NCBI RefSeq assembly: GCF_000975265.2
Contig: NZ_CP083405.1
Location: 186,001 to 250,000, forward strand
Source of the DNA: Mycobacterium lepromatosis
GTDB lineage: Bacteria; Actinomycetota; Actinomycetes; Mycobacteriales; Mycobacteriaceae
DNA length: 64,000 nt
Direction of reading: 5' to 3'
Shown here: in pieces, positions 58,190-64,000 of the stretch
Layout of the letters: each line of letters begins with the position of its first letter
Numbering within the stretch: the first letter of the stretch is position 1
Notes under the pieces: generated by a model
Told to the model about the DNA's origin: nothing
The model's database searches: none
Seen by the model: only the letters and a program-made list of their open reading frames with translations
Made by a program: the position numbers and the translations under genes

Positions 58190-60526
58190 TTGAGTGCGCA
58201 TACGACCGATGCCAAGCCCGCCTCTAAAGCAGATCGACTGCTTGATGGCCTCAACCCGCAGCAGCGCCAGGCGGTGGTACATGAGGGTTCCCCACTGCTG
58301 ATTGTGGCAGGCGCGGGTTCGGGCAAAACTGCGGTATTGACTCGGCGGATTGCTTATCTGATTGCAGCCCGAGGTGTCGAGGTCAGTCAGATCCTGGCCA
58401 TCACCTTCACCAACAAAGCCGCTGTGGAGATGCGCGAACGCGTGGTCCGACTGATTGGAGCCCACACTGGGCCGTCTATGTGGGTGTCGACGTTTCATTC
58501 GACCTGTGTGCGCATTCTGCGTAACCAGGCTTCGCTGATCGGCGGCCTCAACTCCAATTTTTCGATCTATGACGCCGATGATACGCGTCGTCTGCTGCAG
58601 ATGATCGGCCAAGACATGGGACTCGACATCAAGCGGTATTCGCCACAGCTGATGGCCAACGCCATCTCCAACCTAAAGAACGAATTGATCGACGCCAAAC
58701 GTGCGGTAGCCAACCTTTCTTCAGACGCTGATGACCTGGCTCGCATCGTTGCTGCCGTCTACGGCGAATACCAGCGGCGACTGCGAACAGCCAACGCACT
58801 GGACTTCGACGACCTGATCGGGGAAACTGTCGGGATTCTGCAGGCTTTCCCGCAAATCGCCGAACATTACCGGCGGCGGTTCCGGCACGTCCTAGTCGAC
58901 GAATACCAAGACACTAACCACGCACAGTACGTGCTGGTGCGGGAATTGGTCGGTCGCGGTGCTGGGCATTCACCTGACGACGTGCCGCCGGGAGAGTTGT
59001 GCGTTGTAGGCGATGCTGACCAGTCGATCTACGCGTTCCGCGGCTCCACTATTCGTAACATCGAGGACTTCGAGCGTGACTACGCGGACACCAGGACGAT
59101 TCTGTTGGAACAGAATTACCGCTCGACGCAAAACATTCTGTCGGCGGCTAACTCCTTGATCGCCCGTAACTTCGGACGCCGCAACAAGCGACTGTGGACC
59201 GACGCTGGCAAAGGCAAGTTAATAGTTGGATACGTTTCCGACAACGAGCACGACGAGGCCAAGTTTGTTGCCGATGAAATCGATGCTCTGGTCGGGCGTG
59301 GCGAAATCACCTACAGTGATGTGGCTGTTTTGTATCGCGCTAACAACTTATCGCGATCATTAGAGGAAGTGTTTATCCGCGCCGGGATTCCGTACAAAGT
59401 TGTTGGGGGATTTTGCTTTTACAAAAGCAAGGAGATTCGCGACATTATCGCTTACCTGCGAGTTCTATATAACCCCGGCGACGTCGTCAGTATGCGGCGC
59501 ATCCTCAACACACCGCGTCGCGGCATCGGCGATCGCGCCGAGGCTTGTGTGTCGTTGTATGCCGAAAATACCGGAACTAGTTTCGCCGCTGCGCTACAGG
59601 CTGCGGCCGAAGGCAAAGTGCCGATGCTGAATACCCGGGCGGAGAAAGCGATCGCGGGTTTTGTTCAGCTCCTTGACGACCTGCGGTGTCGTGTCGATAA
59701 CGATCTGGGTGATCTGATCGAGTCCGCTTTGGAACGCAGCGGATACCGCAGGGAGTTGGAGTCCTCCACTGACCCGCAGGAGTTAGCCCGTCTGGACAAC
59801 CTCAATGAACTCGTAAGCTTCGCACACGAATTCAGCACCGACCAGGCCAACGCTGCCGCGCTCGCGAAGTCCTTGCATACCCCCGAGGATGGAGATGTGC
59901 CGGACACCGGTGCATTGGCGGCGTTTTTGGAAAAGGTGTCGCTGGTTTCCGACACCGACGAGATCGCCGAGAACAATTCCAGTGTCGTTACACTAATGAC
60001 GTTGCATGCCGCGAAAGGATTGGAATTCCCGGTGGTGTTCGCCACTGGATGGGAGGACGGCACGTTCCCGCACATGCGAGCGCTGGGCGATCCTACCGCG
60101 CTCTCGGAGGAGCGTCGGCTGGCCTATGTTGGCATCACCCGGGCCCGTCAACTTCTCTACCTAAGTAGAGCCATCGTTCGGTCTTCATGGGGGCGGCCCG
60201 TGCTCAACCCTGAGTCGCGGTTCCTGCGAGAAATTCCGCCAGAACTCATTAACTGGCGGCATAGCAATTCTAGCCAAACGTACAGTACGCCGGTGAGTGG
60301 CGCAAGCCGGTTTGGTACGGTCCGCTCGTCGTCGATCCGGTCCGGGGCGAGCAAGCGTGCGCTGCTAGTGCTGGCGTCCGGTGATCGAGTGACGCACGAC
60401 AAGTACGGCCTGGGTCGGGTTGAGGAAGTCTCCGGTGTCGGTGAATCAGCGATGTCACTGATCGACTTCGGCAGTTCGGGGCGAGTGAAACTGATGCACA
60501 ACTACGCCCCTATCACCAAACTTTGA
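58190..60526 (+). CDS. uvrD1: ATP-dependent DNA helicase UvrD1 (PcrA-like)
   Basis: A 778-residue superfamily 1 helicase. Walker A is GAGSGKTAVLTRRIAYL; motif Ia is ITFTNKAAVEMRERV; Walker B is VLVDEYQDTNH; motif III is GDADQSIYAFRG; motif IV is EQNYRST; motif V is TLMTLHAAKGLEFPVV; motif VI is YVGITRARQ. The C-terminal Ku-binding, Tudor-like end (GDRVTHDKYGLGRVEEVSG) is present. It acts in nucleotide excision repair and works with Ku. The start is taken as TTG 58190 (SAHTTDAKP), where homology to M. tuberculosis begins; a longer in-frame TTG at 58151 exists. Intact among decayed surroundings. Confidence 0.94.
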   Translation: MSAHTTDAKPASKADRLLDGLNPQQRQAVVHEGSPLLIVAGAGSGKTAVLTRRIAYLIAARGVEVSQILAITFTNKAAVEMRERVVRLIGAHTGPSMWVSTFHSTCVRILRNQASLIGGLNSNFSIYDADDTRRLLQMIGQDMGLDIKRYSPQLMANAISNLKNELIDAKRAVANLSSDADDLARIVAAVYGEYQRRLRTANALDFDDLIGETVGILQAFPQIAEHYRRRFRHVLVDEYQDTNHAQYVLVRELVGRGAGHSPDDVPPGELCVVGDADQSIYAFRGSTIRNIEDFERDYADTRTILLEQNYRSTQNILSAANSLIARNFGRRNKRLWTDAGKGKLIVGYVSDNEHDEAKFVADEIDALVGRGEITYSDVAVLYRANNLSRSLEEVFIRAGIPYKVVGGFCFYKSKEIRDIIAYLRVLYNPGDVVSMRRILNTPRRGIGDRAEACVSLYAENTGTSFAAALQAAAEGKVPMLNTRAEKAIAGFVQLLDDLRCRVDNDLGDLIESALERSGYRRELESSTDPQELARLDNLNELVSFAHEFSTDQANAAALAKSLHTPEDGDVPDTGALAAFLEKVSLVSDTDEIAENNSSVVTLMTLHAAKGLEFPVVFATGWEDGTFPHMRALGDPTALSEERRLAYVGITRARQLLYLSRAIVRSSWGRPVLNPESRFLREIPPELINWRHSNSSQTYSTPVSGASRFGTVRSSSIRSGASKRALLVLASGDRVTHDKYGLGRVEEVSGVGESAMSLIDFGSSGRVKLMHNYAPITKL

Positions 60527-61042
60527 GCCGGCGCGACTCAAATCACTCTAAAAACCAGCGTTTGGCTCGCGAGTGTAACGCCAACATTACGCTGGACGAT
60601 GGCGACAGCAAAAGGGCACGCACAATACACGTTATGCGGGCGCTTGCGATGAAATTACAGCACCGTAGGTTAGCAAAGCGACTATCTGTTGAGGCAGCTC
60701 TTAATAGAGCGCGTTGTAGCAGCATACTAGCCCGGACACGGTGGATAGGGCAAATACCAGAAGAAAAATTCTACCGCACTGTAAAACAGCCGATGATCGC
60801 TGGCTGCCAATGCTGCCAGCTGTGCCCCGGACCCAGGCTGTGCGTCAGCCTGTTGCTGGGAGCCCACGGTAAGTGTGGCGGGGCATGTTATGTGGCCTGA
60901 AAATCCACATCCAAATTCGAATTTGCGGAAATTGATCCTGTCGAGGCGTGTCGGATGATCCTGGTCTGTGATCCGTTGGAAGACGCTGTAAGGTCGGGTA
61001 GGTTGTGGAGAAGAGAGTGGATCGTCCGACACGGTCGCAAGG
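60527..61042. other. Gene-free stretch between uvrD1 and the M23 peptidase
   Basis: Roughly 515 bp without a recognised gene or relic. Open frames of 100-125 codons on both strands lack motifs. The two flanking genes converge here. Confidence 0.4.
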
Positions 61043-62071
61043 TTAACCGGTGTAATTGCCGACGTATATTCCCCGCTTAGCTAGCCACGGCACGGGGTCA
61101 ATTCGTTCACTGCCGCCGAGCAGCACTTCGAAATGCAGGTGCGGTCCGGTGGAGTTGCCTCGGTTACCCATGGTGGCTATCTGGTCACCCGCCATCACGT
61201 GCTGACCGACGTTGACCAGCGTGGTGTCGACGTGACCATAAAGTGTGACTGTGCCGTCGGCGTGGCGCAGCTTAACCCACATGCCGTAGCCGGCGGTCGG
61301 CCCAGCGTCGATGACCACACCATCGGACACCGCAAGGATCGGGGTTCCGATCGCGTTGGCCAAGTCGATACCGGCGTGTAGCACACCCCAGCGGTATCCA
61401 AAATTTGAAGTGCATATACCTTTCGTTGGCATCACGTAGAGCGGCTGCGACAGCCGCGCCTCACGTTGAGCACGCTCATGAGCGAAGGCTGTGCCTTTGG
61501 CGTGCTCCTCGTTGTGCACCGCGGCACTAGCCGCGGGATGGACTGTGATGACCTGAACACCGTGGGTTGCGTTGCTGACCGCCCCGCCGCTCAGTTCCGA
61601 TGCGTTGGCGGTCAGCACTGTCTCGGTCTTGGGGATATCGGCATGACTAGTGACAGTATGTGCTGCCGCGGCAACTGCTCCGGCGGCCATTGCCGAGATC
61701 AGCAAACGGCCCCTGGCCGCGCTGGTCGGTTGCTTTCGGTGCTGGCCGGGTTGGCATGGAGCGCTGGTGCAGTTCGGGGTAAGGTTGTCAGGCGCGGCTA
61801 GCGGTTCCGAGACCAGGCTGCCGATGTCCTGGAGATCGTCGATCTCTGAAGTCCGCAACACTTGCGTTTCGTTGTAGAAGTTGTAGTCGTCGCTGAACTG
61901 GAGTTCGTCAATTTCGGCGAAACCTAGGTCGTAGAGGTCTTCGAAGTCGTCAAAGCCGTCGACGGGAATAATTTCGGTGACGTCGTTGCGTTTATGCTTC
62001 AACCAGCGGTCGCGAAATGAGCGCACGGCTTCGGCAGTCATGAAGGAGTGAACGGGATGGTGCTGGAGCAA
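61043..62071 (-). CDS. M23-family peptidoglycan endopeptidase (Rv0950c-like)
   Basis: A 342-residue secreted or membrane-anchored protein. An acidic N-terminal ~115 residues (FDDFEDLYDLGFAEIDELQF) precede a hydrophobic segment (LLISAMAAGAVAAAAHTVT, about 125-145), a helical linker, and a C-terminal LytM domain. The zinc-site motifs FGYRWGVLHAGIDLANAIG (HxxxD) and GPHLHFEVLLGG (HxH) are complete, so it should be an active endopeptidase. Long acidic cytoplasmic tails are seen in the M. tuberculosis orthologue too. ATG 62071 or 62041 are possible starts. Confidence 0.88.
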   Translation of the reverse strand: MLQHHPVHSFMTAEAVRSFRDRWLKHKRNDVTEIIPVDGFDDFEDLYDLGFAEIDELQFSDDYNFYNETQVLRTSEIDDLQDIGSLVSEPLAAPDNLTPNCTSAPCQPGQHRKQPTSAARGRLLISAMAAGAVAAAAHTVTSHADIPKTETVLTANASELSGGAVSNATHGVQVITVHPAASAAVHNEEHAKGTAFAHERAQREARLSQPLYVMPTKGICTSNFGYRWGVLHAGIDLANAIGTPILAVSDGVVIDAGPTAGYGMWVKLRHADGTVTLYGHVDTTLVNVGQHVMAGDQIATMGNRGNSTGPHLHFEVLLGGSERIDPVPWLAKRGIYVGNYTG

Positions 62072-62340
62072 CCTAAATGTCCTCGGATCGTGACCATAAC
62101 GTTATCTGGACGGTGAGACCGTATCGGCTAACGGATACCGCTGGCAAATCAGGAACAAATTCCACCTGAAATTGTGATTTGTATCACTGCGTCGTACGAG
62201 TAGCGGGTTTAGTGACTGATATCACATCAGTGGTATGCGGTGGCAGCCACGGTTTGGTATGTGACACAGTTTCATCGTGCGAGTTGCCAAATTGGAACCG
62301 TCGCCTAAAACCTATTGGCCAATGCGAAGACAGCGAGCCC
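62072..62340. promoter_or_regulatory. Divergent region between the M23 gene and sucC
   Basis: About 270 bp between divergent start codons, so it should carry both promoters. It contains several TGTGA/TCAC-type half-sites (TTGTGATTTGTATCACTG near 62172-62189), giving an imperfect palindrome of the kind bound by CRP-family regulators. This is suggestive only. Confidence 0.4.
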
Positions 62341-63555
62341 ATGGACCTTTTTGAATATCAAGCCAAGGAATTGTTCGCCAAGCACAGCGTCCCTGGCGTG
62401 CAAGGACAGGTGACTGACAGTGCGGAAGGCGCTAAAACCATCGCCATCGAGATTGGTTGTCCAGTAATGGTGAAAGCGCAGGTAAAAACAGGCGGGCGCG
62501 GTAAAGCGGGTGGCGTCAAATACGCTGCAACCCCGGAAGACGCCTATATCCAGGCCAAGAACATTCTTGGCCTGGATATAAAAGGTAATCTTGTCAAGAA
62601 ATTGCTAGTGGTCGAAGCTAGCGACATCGCTGAAGAATATTATGTCTCCTTCCTGCTCGACCGGGCCAATCGGACATACCTTGCGATGTGCTCGGTGGAA
62701 GGCGGCATGGATATCGAAGAGGTGGCCGCCACCAAGCCTGAGCGGCTGGCCAAGGTCTCGGTGGACGCGGTAAAAGGTGTAGATTTGACCTGCGCGCGTT
62801 CTATTGCGCAGCAAGGCCATCTGCCGGCTGAGGTGCTCGATGCGGCCGCGGTCACCATCGCCAAGTTGTGGGAGCTCTTTGTAATCGAAGACGCCACCCT
62901 GGTGGAGGTCAATCCGTTGGTGCGCACTCCCTCCCGCGGGGACGGCGGCCCGGGTAAAATTTTGGCGCTGGACGGCAAGGTCACTCTTGACGACAACGCC
63001 CATTTTCGCCAGCCCGGCCATGCCGAATTCGAGGATCGCGCGGACACTGATCTGCTGGCGTGGAAAGCCAAGCAACACAACCTCAACTACGTCAAGCTTG
63101 ATGGTGAGGTGGGGATCATCGGTAACGGCGCGGGTCTGACCATGTCGACCTTCGACGTCGTCGCCTATGCAGGGGAACAGCACGGGGGGGTTAAGCCGGC
63201 CAACTTCCTCGATATCGGTGGCGGCGCTTCCGCCGAGGTGATGGCTGCCGGCCTGGACGTGGTTTTGAGCGACGTGCAGGTCAAGAGCGTGTTCGTCAAC
63301 ATATTCGGCGGGATTACCACGTGTGACACCGTCGCTACCGGAATTGTCAAGGCGTTGGAAATCTTGGGTGATGAGGCCGACAAGCCTTTAGTGGTACGCC
63401 TGGACGGCAATAACTTCGGTGAAGGCCGACGCATTCTAGCCGAGGCCAACCATCCTCTAGTGATGCTGGTCTCAACGATGGACGAGGCCGCTGATAAGGC
63501 CGCCGAGTTGGCCAACTCCCGAAAGGACTTGACTGAAATATGGCGATTTTCCTAA
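62341..63555 (+). CDS. sucC: Succinyl-CoA synthetase, beta subunit
   Basis: An ATP-grasp enzyme subunit of 404 residues. It pairs with SucD to make succinate and ATP from succinyl-CoA in the TCA cycle. [84 protein letters not shown] and [16 protein letters not shown] are standard. ATG 62341 fits homology; upstream in-frame starts are rejected. The C-terminus is some 10-17 residues longer than orthologues I remember and runs 16 nt into sucD. A 17-bp-arm palindrome lies at 62545-62580. Confidence 0.95.
   Translation: MDLFEYQAKELFAKHSVPGVQGQVTDSAEGAKTIAIEIGCPVMVKAQVKTGGRGKAGGVKYAATPEDAYIQAKNILGLDIKGNLVKKLLVVEASDIAEEYYVSFLLDRANRTYLAMCSVEGGMDIEEVAATKPERLAKVSVDAVKGVDLTCARSIAQQGHLPAEVLDAAAVTIAKLWELFVIEDATLVEVNPLVRTPSRGDGGPGKILALDGKVTLDDNAHFRQPGHAEFEDRADTDLLAWKAKQHNLNYVKLDGEVGIIGNGAGLTMSTFDVVAYAGEQHGGVKPANFLDIGGGASAEVMAAGLDVVLSDVQVKSVFVNIFGGITTCDTVATGIVKALEILGDEADKPLVVRLDGNNFGEGRRILAEANHPLVMLVSTMDEAADKAAELANSRKDLTEIWRFS
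62545..62580. repeat. 17-bp perfect inverted repeat in sucC
   Basis: TATATCCAGGCCAAGAA and TTCTTGGCCTGGATATA flank a 2-nt CA loop. It encodes [13 protein letters not shown]. The right arm matches conserved residues (NILGLDIKG), while the left arm encodes IQ where the M. tuberculosis protein, as I recall it, has EH, suggesting the left arm was rewritten from the right. Confidence 0.95.
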
Positions 63556-64000
63556 CCAAAGACAACACGGTCATCGTCCAGGGCATCACTGGCAGTGAGG
63601 GGACCGTTCACACCGCCCGCATGCTCAAGGCAGGAACCCAAATCGTGGGCGGCGTCAACGCCCGCAAAGCGGGAGCCACCGTAACGCATGAGGACAAAGA
63701 CGGCCGGATCATCACGCTGCCGGTGTTCGGCACTGTGGCCGAGTCCATCGAAAAAACCGGCGCCAACGTCTCGATTATCTTTGTGCCAGCTCGGTTTGCC
63801 AAGGACGCCATTATCGAGGCCATCGAAGCCGAAATTCCGCTGCTGGTCATCATCACCGAGGGAATTCCATTGCAGGACAGTGTATATACATGGGCCTACA
63901 ATCTCGACAAAGGTGCTAAGACTCGTATCATCGGCCCCAACTGCCCCGGCATCATTACTCCCGGTCAGTCGTTGGTTGGCATTACCCCAGCTACTATAGC
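63540..64000 (+). CDS. sucD: Succinyl-CoA synthetase, alpha subunit (partial)
   Basis: Begins at ATG 63540, overlapping sucC by 16 nt, and runs open to the window edge (about 153 of ~300 residues). [61 protein letters not shown] and [12 protein letters not shown] are typical of the CoA-binding domain. The phosphohistidine region lies beyond the edge. The overlap with sucC implies coupled translation of the two subunits. Confidence 0.95.
   Translation, partial: MAIFLTKDNTVIVQGITGSEGTVHTARMLKAGTQIVGGVNARKAGATVTHEDKDGRIITLPVFGTVAESIEKTGANVSIIFVPARFAKDAIIEAIEAEIPLLVIITEGIPLQDSVYTWAYNLDKGAKTRIIGPNCPGIITPGQSLVGITPATI

Overview
The window reads as a chromosomal segment of a leprosy bacillus (Mycobacterium leprae / M. 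lepromatosis group). The intact genes are clear mycobacterial orthologues: lppX-mmpL7-fadD28-mas, fgd1, pknG-glnH, the thi genes, uvrD1 and sucCD. Between them lie long tracts with no open frame but many short, frame-shifted fragments of recognisable mycobacterial proteins, which is the signature of reductive evolution. Names of M. tuberculosis orthologues (Rv numbers) come from memory of the families, not from a search.

Layout. (1) 1-12.5 kb: lipid virulence locus. It holds the tail of the Pks15/1 polyketide synthase, the lipoprotein LppX, the exporter MmpL7, the FAAL ligase FadD28 and the iterative mycocerosic acid synthase Mas, which together make and export phthiocerol dimycocerosates and phenolic glycolipid. 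(2) 12.5-18 kb: a graveyard holding a WS/DGAT acyltransferase relic, a relic of a Pls/PosA-type NRPS, and an IS630-family transposase split by a decayed group II intron. (3) 18-26 kb: dedA, fba, an Rv0361-like membrane protein, a DUF3151 protein, a broken CDF transporter, a broken M50 protease, an Rv0358-like protein, purA and a thioesterase (the Rv0364-Rv0356 block, inverted relative to H37Rv). (4) 26-31.5 kb: a dead PE/PPE pair, a rhodanese, metZ, and ndhA and SDR relics. (5) 31.5-37.7 kb: a DUF3054 protein, a frameshifted metallo-beta-lactamase-fold protein, fgd1, a pta/ackA deletion relic, and the remains of a DUF433/DUF5615 toxin-antitoxin pair. (6) 37.7-42.4 kb: the overlapping pknG-glnH-(Rv0412c-like) operon. 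(7) 42.4-49.3 kb: thiamine genes thiE, thiO-thiS-thiG and thiC-thiD, with two TPP riboswitches. (8) 49.3-55 kb: relics of an EspR-like regulator, a P450, a PE_PGRS, an Fpg/Nei glycosylase and an SDR. (9) 55-64 kb: pgi, a mycolyltransferase stub, chorismate mutase, uvrD1, an M23 peptidase, sucC and sucD.

Two structural themes stand out. First, as I remember the M. leprae TN gene order, mas lies only about ten loci from pgi. Here about 37 kb from the Rv0356-Rv0423 neighbourhood sits between them, and the left junction coincides with the intron-split IS630 element. This suggests an IS-linked rearrangement and possibly the M. lepromatosis arrangement. Second, several perfect or near-perfect inverted repeats lie inside coding sequence (mas, mmpL7, the Rv0412c-like gene, sucC, thiD and relics). 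The longest has 25-bp arms starting just after a start codon. They look like products of templated (quasipalindrome) mutation.

No rRNA, convincing tRNA, CRISPR array or phage was seen.
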